DNA of 64,000 bases from CBDHDN01 sp965261585 (GCA_965261585.1 CBDHDN010000062.1:18368-82367); one strand, 5' to 3'. Counted from the first letter of the stretch, positions 43,412-52,442 are shown. The notes: a model not told the origin generated them from the sequence alone. Numbers and translations: made by a program.

Positions 43412-44587
43412 ATGGAGCGGGCGCAGGTGCTACAGGAGATCCGGGTGATGCGTTTCGAGGAGCTATTGGAGCGGCACGAACGCGGGGAGTTGACGCAGGA
43501 GGAGACGGGAGAGTTACTCGGGATGAGCGGTCGGACGTTCCGGCGTTGGCGTGAACGGTATCGCGAGGAGGGTGTGCCCGGGCTTGCGGACAGGCGTGTT
43601 GGCAAGCCGTCGCCGCACCGTGCGGCGGCGAGCGAGCTATCGCGAATGCGGGGGCTGTATGAGGAGCTGTACGGCGACTTCACCGTGAAGCATTTCCACG
43701 AGAAGCTGGTCAAGCGGCATGGGTACAAGCTGGGCTACACGGTGACGCGTCTTGCGCTGCAGTCGGCGGGCTTGGTGCGTGCGGCGCCGCGGCGTGGCGC
43801 GCACCGGCGCAAGCGGCCGCGCTGGCCGATGGCGGGCATGCTGGTGCACCAGGACGCCTCGCGCCACGCCTGGCTGGCCGGCCATGCGCCGCTCGACCTG
43901 GTGGCGACACTGGACGATGCGACGAGCGAGCTCTACTCGGCGTTCCTGGTGGCCGAGGAAGGGACCGCCTCGAGCTTCCACGGGCTTGCCGAGACGATCT
44001 CCGCCGAGGGTCTGTTCTGCGCGCTCTATACCGACCGCGGCAGCCACTACTTCCACACGCCGGAGGCCGGCGGCAAGGTTTCGAAGGAGCGGCTGACCCA
44101 GGTCGGCCGGGCGCTGGCCGAACTCGGCATCGAGCACATCGCGGCGTACTCGCCGGAGGCGCGCGGCCGCTCGGAGCGCACCTTCCGCACGCTCCAGGAC
44201 CGCCTGGTCAAGGAGCTGGCGCTGGCCGGGATCGCGACCGTGGCCGCCGCCAACCGGTTCATCGCCGAGGTCTACTTGCCCGAGCACAACGCCCGCTTCG
44301 CGGTGGCGGCCGAGGAGACGGGCTCGGCCTTCGTGCCGTGCCGGCCCGAGCAGTGGCGCGAGGTGCTGTGCGTGCGCGAGAACCGCCAGGTCGGCAACGA
44401 CAACACCGTGCGCTGGCGCGGCCGGAGCTTGCAGATACCGCCTCCACGGCTGCGCCCGCACTTCGTGCGCGCCAAGGTGTGCGTGCATGAATACCCCGAC
44501 GGAGCGCTCGCCCTGTTCTGGGGACCGCACCGTATCGCCGAGCTCGCGTCGCCGCAGGCGAGCGCACCGATCGAACAGGCCGCGTGA
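43412..44587 (+). CDS. ISNCY-family transposase
   Basis: A 391-aa DDE transposase with an N-terminal HTH (LTQEETGELLGMSGRTFRRW), a YGDFTVKHFHEKLVKRHGY second DNA-binding segment, and an integrase-like catalytic core: VHQDASRHAWL and LVATLDDATSELYSAF (first Asp), ALYTDRGSHYF (second Asp), and EARGRSERTFRTLQDRLVKE (Glu). The C-terminal domain has VRWRGRSLQIPPPRLR. Intact frame. GC-rich like the host. Confidence 0.88.
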   Translation: MERAQVLQEIRVMRFEELLERHERGELTQEETGELLGMSGRTFRRWRERYREEGVPGLADRRVGKPSPHRAAASELSRMRGLYEELYGDFTVKHFHEKLVKRHGYKLGYTVTRLALQSAGLVRAAPRRGAHRRKRPRWPMAGMLVHQDASRHAWLAGHAPLDLVATLDDATSELYSAFLVAEEGTASSFHGLAETISAEGLFCALYTDRGSHYFHTPEAGGKVSKERLTQVGRALAELGIEHIAAYSPEARGRSERTFRTLQDRLVKELALAGIATVAAANRFIAEVYLPEHNARFAVAAEETGSAFVPCRPEQWREVLCVRENRQVGNDNTVRWRGRSLQIPPPRLRPHFVRAKVCVHEYPDGALALFWGPHRIAELASPQASAPIEQAA

Positions 44588-44605
44588 ATGACCGCGACGC
44601 GGCAA

Positions 44606-44657
44606 GCCCTGTGGGTTTGGGGACAAGGCTGCCGCCTTGCCCACAACCCCACAGGGC
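44606..44657. terminator. Large hairpin downstream of the ISNCY transposase
   Basis: GCCCTGTGGG (44606-44615) pairs with CCCACAGGGC (44648-44657), with inner stems around ACAAGGC-TGCC-GCCTTGC. It lies 19 bp after the transposase stop, inside the element. No poly-T follows, so termination would have to rely on the stem alone; it may instead be an IS structural feature. Confidence 0.5.
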
Positions 44658-44874
44658 CAACCACCACAACAGCGGACAAATCATGCGCTACATAAAGCGG
44701 ACAACTTGACGCGGCAGCTACAGCGGCACGTGCCAACCTTGCCAGGGCCCGTCTTCCTGCCCATGCTGCCGAAACGGTCGAGCAGGCCCGATTGTTCCGG
44801 GGGCGGCGCCCAATGGAAATGCCAGAACCGACGATATCGCCCGGGAGGACGCTGTCGATTTCGGCGACCGCCGG

Positions 44875-45513
44875 GTGCCGGTGTGGCCGTCCGACGTCCA
44901 GCTCCAACGCTTCGACAAGCAGGCCATGATCGCCGTGTTCGCCGATGCGCACGTCCATGATGCCGCTCTCATCGACCGCATCCTGCGCGTCGAAGCCGAT
45001 GAGCGGGTCACACACCCGCAATCCAGCAAGTGCGAAGGCGGACAGAAGGTGCGCGATCTCTACGGCCTGGGATTGCCGGTCTTCACCCTGCTCAACGCGC
45101 GTGCCCGTAAGCTGTTCAGCCTGGTGGCGCGGCGCGAAGGCTTCATCGACGACTGCTGGGCGAACGTCTTTCGCGACGGCGAGTACGCGGTGCCCCATTC
45201 ACATAAGCGTGCCGCCGCGTCGGTCGTCTATGCGCTCGATCCCGGCGATGAGGAGGCCGCCGCCGCCGATGCGATGAACGGCGTCCTGATGTTCGCCGAC
45301 CCGCGCATAGAAGCCTGCTGCCAGCACAAGCCGCACTACGTCAGCACGCCAGCCGTGCCGCCGATGGGGCCGGGCTCGATGATCATCTTTCCGGCCCATT
45401 TCACCCACCTCGTCACGCCCTATTGGGGCCGGCGCCCACGCATCTCCATCGCCTGGAACATCAATTCGGACAGCGTCGAGGGCGACCTCCGCCATGACGG
45501 CGTGCTGAGCTGA
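44875..45513 (+). CDS. 2OG-Fe(II) oxygenase family protein
   Basis: About 212 aa. The double-stranded beta-helix pattern of this oxygenase group is clear: WANVFRDGEYAVPHSHKRAA (metal His), SVVYALDPGD, VLMFADPR, MIIFPAHFTHLVTPYWGRRP (distal His) and RISIAWNINSD (2OG-binding Arg). The upstream boundary is unclear: the frame stays open well before GTG 44875, and the ISNCY element ends only 169 bp upstream, so the N-terminus may have been cut. Proteins of this type are often of phage or secondary-metabolite origin. Confidence 0.7.
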   Translation: MPVWPSDVQLQRFDKQAMIAVFADAHVHDAALIDRILRVEADERVTHPQSSKCEGGQKVRDLYGLGLPVFTLLNARARKLFSLVARREGFIDDCWANVFRDGEYAVPHSHKRAAASVVYALDPGDEEAAAADAMNGVLMFADPRIEACCQHKPHYVSTPAVPPMGPGSMIIFPAHFTHLVTPYWGRRPRISIAWNINSDSVEGDLRHDGVLS

Positions 45514-45597
45514 CGGGGCGGCTGCGCAACGCAGGCTTGTCGTCGCCCTGTCGCGTTTGCTAGTTGAAGGCGTTCCATCCACCTGGCACCCACAGGT

Positions 45598-46020
45598 ATG
45601 TCAGCCGCCCTGTTCTCCGGACTCTTGCTGTTGCTCGCCGGCGCCGTCGAGGCGACGCCCGCGGCTGTCGGCGTCCGCGAAGATGCGCCGCCCGGGGTGC
45701 CGGCGCTCAGCGCCTACCTGCTGGCGCGGCCGGGCGATCCGTGGGCCGACGGGGCGCATGCGACGCTGCCGGCCGGAACGCCGGCGCGGGTCGTGTTCGC
45801 GGTGTTCATCGTCACCGGCGGCCGCACGTCGCTGTTCGCCATGGCCGACGAGCTGACGCTCGCCGCCTGCGACGGCGAGGGCCAGGTCGACAGCTGGGTC
45901 TACACGGGCCGGCGCAACCTGGTGCTGCTCTGCGAAGACACGACGATCGCGCCCGCCGCACCGTTCCTGCGCCGCGGCCTCGCCGAACGCATCGAGCGGG
46001 CGATCCTGCAGCCACAATAG
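45598..46020 (+). CDS. Hypothetical secreted protein
   Basis: A 140-aa protein with a hydrophobic start (AALFSGLLLLLAGAVEA) and likely cleavage near VEATP, so probably periplasmic. The mature part has two cysteines (LAACDGEG, LLCEDT) that could form a disulfide. Family not recognised. ATG at 45598; codon composition is that of the genome. Confidence 0.55.
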   Translation: MSAALFSGLLLLLAGAVEATPAAVGVREDAPPGVPALSAYLLARPGDPWADGAHATLPAGTPARVVFAVFIVTGGRTSLFAMADELTLAACDGEGQVDSWVYTGRRNLVLLCEDTTIAPAAPFLRRGLAERIERAILQPQ

Positions 46021-46117
46021 GCGGGGCGGCCTGGCGCCGGCGACGGGATCGGGCGTTGGGATCGGGCGTCGGCTGGCGCTGCGGGCCCACGCACTGGCCG
46101 GCGGCAATGCCGGCGTC

Positions 46118-47359
46118 GTGCTTGGCACGGCGTTCGCGTTGAAGATGGTCGCCTATGTCGGGATCGCGCCGCTCGTCGGCGCGATCGCCGGGTGCTTGGC
46201 GCGGCGGCAGCTGCTGGTCGCCCTCGACATAGCCCGCGCCGGCCTCGTCGCCAGCCTGCTGTTCGTCACCGAAGTCTGGCAGATCTATGTGCTGATCTTT
46301 CTGATGAACGCGAGTTCGGCCGGCTTCACGCCGACGTTTCAGGCGACGATCCCCGACGTGCTGCCGGACGAGGCGCAGTACACGCGCGCGCTGTCGCTGT
46401 CGCGGCTCGCCTACGATTTGGAGAACCTGTTGAGCCCGGCGCTCGCCGGGGTGGCGCTGCTGCTGTTTACGTTCGACGGGCTGTTCGCGGCCAACGCCAT
46501 CGCGTTCCTCGCCTCGGCGGCGCTCGTGCTCTCCGTGCGCCTGCCGTCGCCGCGGCCGCGCGAGCAGGCGGCCGGCGTCTGGCAGAACCTGACGTTCGGC
46601 GTCGTGGCCTACCTCAGGACGCCGCGGCTGCGAGGGCTGTTGGCGCTGTCGCTGGCCGGCGCCGCGGCCGGCGCCATGGTCATCGTCAACACCGTCGTCT
46701 ATGTGCGTGAACGCTTCGGCGGCAGCGAGACGGATACGGCGCTCGCGTTCGCCGCGTTCGGCGCCGGGTCTATGATCGTCGCCCTGGCGCTGCCGCGCCT
46801 GCTCGACCGGCGGCCGGACCGGCCGTTCATGCTCGCCGGCGGTGCGGTGCTCGGCGCCGGCCTGCTCGTCGGCCACGCGATGACGAGCCTGACGGCGCTC
46901 GTGCCGGTCTGGTTCCTGCTCGGCGCCGGCTCATCGCTGATCCAGACACCGGCCGGGCGGCTGCTCATGCGCTCCGCCCACGAGCCGGACCGGCCGGCGA
47001 TCTATGCCGCCCAGTTCGCGCTGTCGCACGCCTGTTGGCTTGTGACCTACCTGATCGCCGGCTGGCTCGGCAGCGCCCTCGGCCTGCCCGTCGCCCTGAC
47101 GGTGCTGGCCGTGGTGGCGCTCGCCGGCACCGCCACCGCGCGCCTGCTGTGGCCGGCGCACAACCCGCGCGAATTGGAGCACGTGCACGCCGCCGTGGAG
47201 CACGAGCATCTGCACACCCACGACGCGTTCCACCGGCACGAACACGCGGGCTGGGAGGGCCCCGAGCCGCACCGCCACCCGCACGGCCACGCCGCCGTCC
47301 GCCACCGCCACCCCTACATCATCGACCTGCACCACCCGGTCTGGCCGACCGGCGGCTAG
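46118..47359 (+). CDS. MFS transporter with a histidine-rich tail, N-terminus incomplete
   Basis: 413 aa with about ten membrane segments; the first family segment is missing. Upstream of GTG 46118 the in-frame sequence still reads LAGGNAG, the end of the usual first loop, but the helices before it are absent, so the 5' end seems truncated. The conserved loop LDIARAGLVASLLF and the half-repeat VNTVVYVRERFGGSETDTAL are MFS-3 features. The last 60 residues hold more than 15 histidines (EHEHLHTHDAFHRHEHAG and HRHPHGHAAVRHRHPY), a metal-binding tail that suggests a metal-related role. Confidence 0.75.
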   Translation: MLGTAFALKMVAYVGIAPLVGAIAGCLARRQLLVALDIARAGLVASLLFVTEVWQIYVLIFLMNASSAGFTPTFQATIPDVLPDEAQYTRALSLSRLAYDLENLLSPALAGVALLLFTFDGLFAANAIAFLASAALVLSVRLPSPRPREQAAGVWQNLTFGVVAYLRTPRLRGLLALSLAGAAAGAMVIVNTVVYVRERFGGSETDTALAFAAFGAGSMIVALALPRLLDRRPDRPFMLAGGAVLGAGLLVGHAMTSLTALVPVWFLLGAGSSLIQTPAGRLLMRSAHEPDRPAIYAAQFALSHACWLVTYLIAGWLGSALGLPVALTVLAVVALAGTATARLLWPAHNPRELEHVHAAVEHEHLHTHDAFHRHEHAGWEGPEPHRHPHGHAAVRHRHPYIIDLHHPVWPTGG

Positions 47360-47529
47360 CCGCCTGGGGGAGCGGTGGTACCGCGCGGGATCGTGCCAAC
47401 CGACGCACCCGGGCCCGGCTGGTCGGCGGCGCGGGCGCACAAAACCAGCCGGCGGCTGCGGCCGACCGAGCGCGCGCCGGCGAACCGGTGCGCGCCACGG
47501 CTACATATCGCCGGGGAGGCGAACAGCCA

Positions 47530-48540
47530 CTAGCCGGCGGGTGCCGCCTGCTTCGCCCACTGCCGCTCCTGCAGCCGCTTGTTCATGCGCTCCGTCGCCG
47601 CGTCGGAGCCGTCGTGGAACGTTCCGAACAGGGCGTCGAGGGGCAGCCCTTCGCCGCCGTAGTTGCACTCGAAGTACTTGTGGTGGAGGTAGTGGGCGTA
47701 GTTGCCGAACGACAGGCCCTTTTTGCCGATGGCGACCCGCTCATAGCCGGTGTGCCCCTGCGCCGGGGAGATCGCCGCGTGCTGCATGTGGAACAGGGCG
47801 TGGATCGGGTGCGAGGGGATCACCCAGTGGATCAGCACGCCGGACAGATACAGCACGTGTTCGACTGGGTGCATCGACATGCCCGCCCACGGCCCGATGT
47901 TGACGTTGCGGTGATGCAGCTTGTGGGCCAGCTCGTAGAGCGGCTTCCAGTGGAGCAGGCGGTGGGTCAGGTAGAAGTGAACCTCGCGGATCAGCGGAAC
48001 CAGCAACAGCAGCACGACGAACCACACCGGGTTCATTCGCAGCTCGGCGAACGGGATGAAGCCGTTGGCGAAGGCCCACAGGGTCACGACCTCGTAGGCC
48101 GACCAGATCGTCACGCCGCTGGCCAGGGTCCAGAACATGTTGTCGCGGACCTGGTTGTTGAACGTGAAGGCCTTGTTGTTCGTCGCCAGCGGCCGGGTCG
48201 AGTATTTGAAGTCCGTGCCCTGACCCTTGAAGATATAGAGGTAGGCGTGCCAGCCGCCGAAATAGAGGATCGCCAGGCCCAGGTTGCGGCCGAAGACCAG
48301 CGCGATCCACCATAGCGCAAACGTCTGCATCGTGGCCAAGGCCGGCGTCAGGACGAACCAGGTCACCACGGCGATACCCAGGTACAGCGTGTTCCACGGC
48401 CACAGATAGCCGGGGAACCCGAACACCCACTTGAGCAGCGCCAGCGGCCGCGGCGGCCAGGCCAGCGGCGCCGGTACGTCCATGACATAGGGCCGCCAGT
48501 CGCCGCGCTCGTCCCGTAGGCCGATTGTGGTGTCCGCCAT
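47530..48540 (-). CDS. Sterol desaturase / fatty acid hydroxylase superfamily
   Basis: A 336-aa membrane di-iron enzyme. Histidine boxes are HFYLTHRLLHWKPLYELAHK (with HxxxH), LHHRNVNIGPWAGMSMHPVE (HxxHH) and a third, YAHYLHHKYFECNYGG, with about four membrane segments in the N-terminal half. Substrate (sterol, carotenoid or fatty acid) not determinable. ATG 48540 gives MADTTIG. A scrap of a second copy's C-terminus lies directly upstream (48568-48636). Confidence 0.85.
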   Translation of the reverse strand: MADTTIGLRDERGDWRPYVMDVPAPLAWPPRPLALLKWVFGFPGYLWPWNTLYLGIAVVTWFVLTPALATMQTFALWWIALVFGRNLGLAILYFGGWHAYLYIFKGQGTDFKYSTRPLATNNKAFTFNNQVRDNMFWTLASGVTIWSAYEVVTLWAFANGFIPFAELRMNPVWFVVLLLLVPLIREVHFYLTHRLLHWKPLYELAHKLHHRNVNIGPWAGMSMHPVEHVLYLSGVLIHWVIPSHPIHALFHMQHAAISPAQGHTGYERVAIGKKGLSFGNYAHYLHHKYFECNYGGEGLPLDALFGTFHDGSDAATERMNKRLQERQWAKQAAPAG

Positions 48541-48567
48541 CGTCCGTCTCCCGCCTGACTCAGCCAC

Positions 48568-48636
48568 TCACTGCTTCGCCCACTGGCGGCCCTGCAGCTG
48601 TTCGTTCATGCGCGCGGGGGCCGCGTCGGAGCGCGC
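48568..48636 (-). pseudogene. C-terminal scrap of a duplicate sterol desaturase
   Basis: Reads SDAAPARMNEQLQGRQWAKQ then stop. The intact neighbour ends SDAATERMNKRLQERQWAKQ before its last six residues, so this is the tail of a paralogue whose body has been deleted. It directly precedes the start of the intact gene, showing an original tandem pair. Confidence 0.75.
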
Positions 48637-48777
48637 GGAGCGGATCGACCGGCAACTTCATGCATTATTTGTTGCACTAAAGATACGCCCACGGCCGCTT
48701 TTTGGAAAGAGAATTGCGCGCCGCTGTTGTGCACCCCCCACCCCTCGGTCACCCGTAGGGGGTCCACAAGAGTCGCC

Positions 48778-49308
48778 TCAGCGCAGCTCCTGCGGCGCCA
48801 GATCGCCGATCGAGGCGGCCTCCTCCGCCTGCGCCGGCGGCGCCTCGGCGGCTGCCGGCAGCGGCGTGTCGAACTGATAGCCCGGGTCTTCCTGCTGGCG
48901 GTGCCAAATCTCGCGCATCTCCCGCCAGGCGCCGAGGAAGGTCCGTGGCCGCGGCATGTCGTGGGCCACGGCGCGATGCAGCTTCTTCAGGTTGTAGCAG
49001 GGCACGCCGGCGAACATGTGATGCTCCAGGTGCCAGTTCATGCGCCAGTAGATGAACTCCGACAGCGGGTCGAGGGTGATCGTGCGCACGCACTTGCGGA
49101 AGTCGGGCACGTCGTCACGCAGGCCGCCCACCCGCCCACCGCGAACTGAATACTCGCGTGCAACCTCCTCGGGATTGAATGTGTCCCAGCCGAGCGCGCC
49201 GATAACGGGGTTCACCGCCATCTCGCGCGTGGCCTGCTCGCTGCCTTGGGAGAAATCGATCACAGCCAGTCGCGTGATCAGCGCTTTGAGATTGGACAGG
49301 TCCGGCAT
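48778..49308 (-). pseudogene. Chimeric ORF: HsdR_N-type N-terminus joined to a desaturase C-terminus
   Basis: Residues 1-57 (ATREMAVNPVIGALGWDTFN, then PEEVAREYSVRGGRV) match the HSDR_N_2 nuclease domain found at the front of type I R-like proteins. From about residue 60 the ORF switches to a fatty acid desaturase end: ITLDPLSEFIYWRMNWHLEH, HMFAGVPCYNLKKLHRAV with the HxxHH box. The nuclease catalytic PD-(D/E)xK residues beyond the join are missing. The junction near 49135 is in frame. It is a deletion or recombination scar rather than a designed fusion; the tail is acidic and low-complexity. Confidence 0.7.
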
Positions 49309-49501
49309 GGTGTAAAGTCTACTGCATATACACGCCGGAAGCATTGGGGATAGTCCGATGCGACAACGCGTGGAACCAACAAATCCTCCACACTGTGCCC
49401 CTAACCTTTGACTGCGCTGGATTCCAGTGACGTTGGTTGGGTCTCGAAAGTGGTGGAAATTGGTTTTGGCGCCTCTCCGAGCGGGTTGAGTTTTGCGGCG
49501 G

Positions 49502-50727
49502 TCAGGCCGCGCGGTCAAGGGTTTCGTCGGCGATTAGCTGATCGAGGGTTTCCCATCCATCGACTTTGCGCATCTGGATTTGGCCGGAAGCGAGGAGCGC
49601 CCAGAGGAGCATCGGCACTGTTTCGGGACACGGCAGCACGGTCTGTGTTTTGATCCGGCGCTTGAACTCCTCGTTGAGACGCTCAATGGCGTTGGTCGTT
49701 CGGGCTGATTTCCATTGGCTCTCGGACAGGCGCGTGAAGGTAAAGAGCTTGTCGCCCGCTTCTGCGAGGCTGTCCGCGACGGCCCTGCATTTCAGCCGCC
49801 ACTTGCGGACAAACGCCTTGCGGCGGGTTTCCACCTCGGAGGCAGTGTCGGCATAGATCATATCGCGGTAATCTTCGCTCAGCTCGTCATGCATGTGTTT
49901 GGGAGCATGACCCAGAAGGTTGCGGTGCTTGTGCACGGTGCAGCGTTGAACGGGAAGGTCATCGCTCCAAAGCGCCGACAGAGCCGCCTCCAGCCCCGGC
50001 GCGCCATCGACGATGACAAACCCGGGCCGTTTCAGTCCACGCGCATCAAGGTCGTCGAGGAACTGGCGCCACGCCGCCTGGCTTTCTCCGCCCATATTCC
50101 CGATCGAAAGCAAGACCTTCTGGCCATCCCGGCGCACCCCTATAGCCGCGAGAACCGAGATGTTGGTGGCCTTGCGGTCCAGTCGGGTCTTGATCACAGT
50201 GCCGTCAAGGATCAGCCGAACGATATCCTCATCCGCGAGGCCACGGCTGCACCAGGCGTCCCAATCGACCTTCACCTTGCGCCACGCCCGGCTCACAACG
50301 TCCTTGCTCACAGCACCCCGGAAGAGCCAGAACAGCGCGCGTTTCACCCGCCGCGTGTTGGTTCCGGACAGATACACCGAAGCGATCAGCGCCTCGGCCT
50401 TTCTGGTCAGCCGCTGGTAGCGCGGCAGGGCCCGCGAACGCCATTCCGACGCCCGACCGTCTTCCTCAACGATCCGCGCACGCGGCACGCTCACCCTCTC
50501 GGTCCCGAATGTCCCGGTCAGTTGCCGCTCCCAGTGCCCGTTCCGATACCCTTGCCGAAGCGCGTCCTCTCGACCGTACGGCAGCGCCCGAGAAACTGCG
50601 CAAGTTCCTCCTCAAAAACGGCCTCGATCGTGGATCTGATGTTTTCCCGCAGCCGGTCCTCGAGCGGATCATAGCCGGCGTCATTGACCAGTAGCGAAAG
50701 CGCGGAAGTCTCGGTAGTGTTCTTCAT
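49502..50727 (-). CDS. IS256-family transposase, one frameshift
   Basis: About 408 aa. N-terminal DPLEDRLRENIRSTIEAVFE runs from ATG 50727; the frame breaks near 50573 and continues YGREDALRQGYRNGHWERQL, SVPRARIVEEDG, LSGTNTRRVKRAL, VRLILDGTVIKTRLDRKATN (first Asp), GFVIVDGAPGLEAALSALW (second Asp), KHRNLLGHAPKHMHDE, and SARTTNAIERLNEEFKRRIK (Glu). This is the complete IS256 DDE layout. I could not find matching terminal repeats; sequence upstream of the start is soon IS3-like, so the right end seems truncated. Confidence 0.85.
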
Positions 50728-50779
50728 GGCGTGATCTCCTTGGCGGTGCTAGCCGCCGGGCGACCTCGCGGACGGGCAC

Positions 50780-50932
50780 GACGCCGAGCGCGTCGGCGGT
50801 TCCTGGTTCGACTTCTATAACGAATTGCGCCCGCATTCGTCGTTGGACGGCCGGACGCCCGCCGACGTCTACCGGGGCGCCTTGGGAGATACTGCGCGAA
50901 CCGGCCGGGGACCACGCGCGCCGGGCTCTTGA
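50780..50932 (+). pseudogene. IS3-family transposase (OrfB) C-terminal remnant
   Basis: WFDFYNELRPHSSLDGRTPA, then DVYRG: the rve_3 end of IS3 OrfB (W..FYN..RPH..L...TPa..y). Nothing of the catalytic core is left. It abuts the IS256 copy and the gatB fragment, marking a nest of insertions. Confidence 0.75.
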
Positions 50933-50989
50933 CAACGACGGCCGCGCACGCCTCGACGATGCCGTTGACATCGTCGCGCGCCGTCGGCG

Positions 50990-51241
50990 GGGGTTTGCCT
51001 TGCCGCCGGTGGCCTTCATGACCTGGCCGACAAAATACCCGAACAAATTTTCTTTGCCGGCCTTGTACGCGGCCAGTTGTTCGGGGCTGTCGGCGATCAC
51101 TTTGTCGATGATGGCTTCGATTTCGCCGGTGTCGGACACTTGGCGAAGGCCCTTTTCTTCGACGATGTCGGCGGCCTGTTTTCCGGTTTCCAGCATCTCC
51201 GCAAACACATCCTTGGCGATGCGGCCGGAAATTGTGCCGTC
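50990..51241 (-). pseudogene. gatB fragment: C-terminal region of Asp/Glu-tRNA amidotransferase subunit B
   Basis: Eighty-four codons read DGTISGRIAKDVFAEMLETG, IVEEKGLRQVSDTGEIEA, ENLFGYFVGQVMKATGGKAN, matching the YqeY-like C-terminal domain of GatB. The catalytic and kinase-like domains (about 350 residues) are absent, and the sequence ends at KANP without the last residues of GatB. A functional gatB must exist elsewhere because the gene is essential in most alphaproteobacteria. A copied or broken-off piece carried with mobile elements is the best explanation. Confidence 0.75.
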
Positions 51242-51427
51242 CGGTCTGTCGATTTCTCCATTGGACTTCCGTTGCGAAGAGAGCGGTAGTGTGACCATGC
51301 GGTAAGGGGCTCGTAGGCTCCGAAAGACCTCCAACACCGCCCGCCCGGTAGATGGCGCCACGCCTCCCGGGCTCTGGGCGGTGACAGCGCCGGCATGGAG
51401 CGGGCGCGGGATCATGGAGGTGTATAC

Positions 51428-51634
51428 ATGGCTACCAAAACCACCAAAACAGATGCCGTCTTGAAGCTGCTCGAGCGGCAACAGGGCGCCACCGTGGCGC
51501 AGCTGCAGAAGGCAACCGGCTGGCAGCCCCACAGCGTCCGCGCGGCGCTGACCGGGCTCCGCAAGAAGGACCACGACATCCGGCGGGAGAAGAGCGAAAA
51601 GGGCGTCACCGTCTACAAGACCGCCGAACGATGA
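51428..51634 (+). CDS. DUF3489 domain protein
   Basis: A 68-aa small helical protein: AVLKLLERQQGATVAQLQKA, TGWQPHSVRAALTGLRKK, then a basic tail. The pattern is a winged-helix-like DNA-binding unit, and members are typically found beside DUF2924 proteins and large serine recombinases in alphaproteobacteria. ATG 51428 follows GGAGGTG. Its stop overlaps the start of the next small ORF (ATGA). Confidence 0.8.
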   Translation: MATKTTKTDAVLKLLERQQGATVAQLQKATGWQPHSVRAALTGLRKKDHDIRREKSEKGVTVYKTAER

Positions 51635-51801
51635 ACCGCCATGCCGATGAGGACCGGATCGCCGGGGAACTCTCGGCGATCCCCGGTCTCACGTGCGGGG
51701 AACTGATCGGGCTTTGGGAAAAGGCACATGGCCGGCCGCCGCCCAAGGGCCTGAGCCGCCGATTGCTGGATGAGGAAGGAGGAAGCCATGTGCACATATG
51801 A
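51631..51801 (+). CDS. Short DUF2924-like ORF
   Basis: A 56-aa ORF: IAGELSAIPGLTCGELIGLW, EKAHGRPPPKGLSRRLLDEE. This matches only the N-terminal part of the full DUF2924 gene 130 bp downstream (LAAIPDLSRNDLIERW, PPPRGLSRRLLEYAA). It is either a truncated duplicate or a real short coupling peptide. It overlaps DUF3489 (ATGA) and encodes the strong ribosome-binding site GGAAGGAGGAAGCC for the next ORF. Confidence 0.6.
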   Translation: MNRHADEDRIAGELSAIPGLTCGELIGLWEKAHGRPPPKGLSRRLLDEEGGSHVHI

Positions 51802-51937
51802 CGGCTATGTCAGCCCATATCTGCTGCGACCGCCGCGCAGCTGCGACCAGGTGATAGGCACAAACCGGGTGCAGCCAAGCGGTGAGTCCGGCCGACACCC
51901 AAGACAGGGTCGCGACCCGGGAGCCGACTCGAAATGA
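51788..51937 (+). CDS. Small ORF in the recombinase operon
   Basis: A 49-aa ORF starting MCTYDGYVSPYLLRPPRSCD, preceded by a near-perfect GGAAGGAGGAAGCC ribosome-binding site. Its TGA overlaps the next gene's ATG (ATGA at 51934). Family not recognised. The strong initiation signal and two-sided overlaps argue that it is translated. Confidence 0.5.
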   Translation: MCTYDGYVSPYLLRPPRSCDQVIGTNRVQPSGESGRHPRQGRDPGADSK

Positions 51938-52440
51938 CGCCGACGATGTCGACGCCTGTCGATAAGAAAACCCGTACTGGCCGGGCGCTATCGGCAAACC
52001 CTTCGCAGCCGCTCAACGACAGCGTAACGGATCAGCTTGCTGCGATCCCGGATCTCTCGCGCAACGACCTGATCGAGCGCTGGACGCAGGCCTATAGCCG
52101 GCCTCCGCCCAGGGGGCTGAGCCGCCGCCTGCTTGAATATGCCGCTGCTTATCAGATCCAGGCCCGGGCGTTCCGCGGGCTCCCGCCAGCAGTGCGGCGC
52201 AGGTTGCAGCGCATCGCGGCCGCCGGCGATTCCCGGGTGACCGCCCCTGCACGAGGCGGGGCGGCACCGGCTCTGGCACCGGGCTCCCGGCTGATCCGCG
52301 AGTGGCGCGGGCGAACCCACACTGTCGATGTTCTCGACAGCGGATTCCGCTGCGACGGGAAGCAGTACCGGTCGCTTTCGGAGATTGCCCGCGCCATCAC
52401 CGGGGCCCGCTGGTCCGGGCCACGGTTCTTTGGGCTCTGA
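51934..52440 (+). CDS. DUF2924 domain protein
   Basis: A 168-aa basic protein. Full DUF2924 pattern: LAAIPDLSRNDLIERWTQAY, RPPPRGLSRRLLEYAAAYQI, then a spacer, PGSRLIREWRGRTHTVDVLD and SGFRCDGKQYRSLSEIARAI, ending RWSGPRFFGL. Nearly always encoded directly before a serine recombinase, as here (2-bp gap), and presumed to be an accessory or directionality factor; that role is inference. Confidence 0.85.
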   Translation: MTPTMSTPVDKKTRTGRALSANPSQPLNDSVTDQLAAIPDLSRNDLIERWTQAYSRPPPRGLSRRLLEYAAAYQIQARAFRGLPPAVRRRLQRIAAAGDSRVTAPARGGAAPALAPGSRLIREWRGRTHTVDVLDSGFRCDGKQYRSLSEIARAITGARWSGPRFFGL

Positions 52441-52442
52441 CC

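Larger units (their letters stand above)
43336..44706 (+). mobile_element. ISNCY-type insertion sequence
   Basis: A 1.37-kb element. Terminal inverted repeats AGTTGTCCGGATTATGTAGC at 43336-43355 and, reversed, AGTTGTCCGCTTTATGTAGC at 44687-44706. A further GCGGACAA copy just inside the right end may be a second transposase-binding site. One transposase fills it. No target duplication is obvious. Confidence 0.85.

Noticed and set aside
44606..44657. Hairpin as a strong rho-independent terminator
   Set aside because: It lacks a T-run and is inside the IS element; kept only as a low-confidence feature.
50733..50985. Continuation of the gatB frame toward 50681 as a real C-terminus
   Set aside because: After KANP the peptide becomes Arg/Ser-rich and overlaps the IS3 remnant on the other strand, so it is not GatB.
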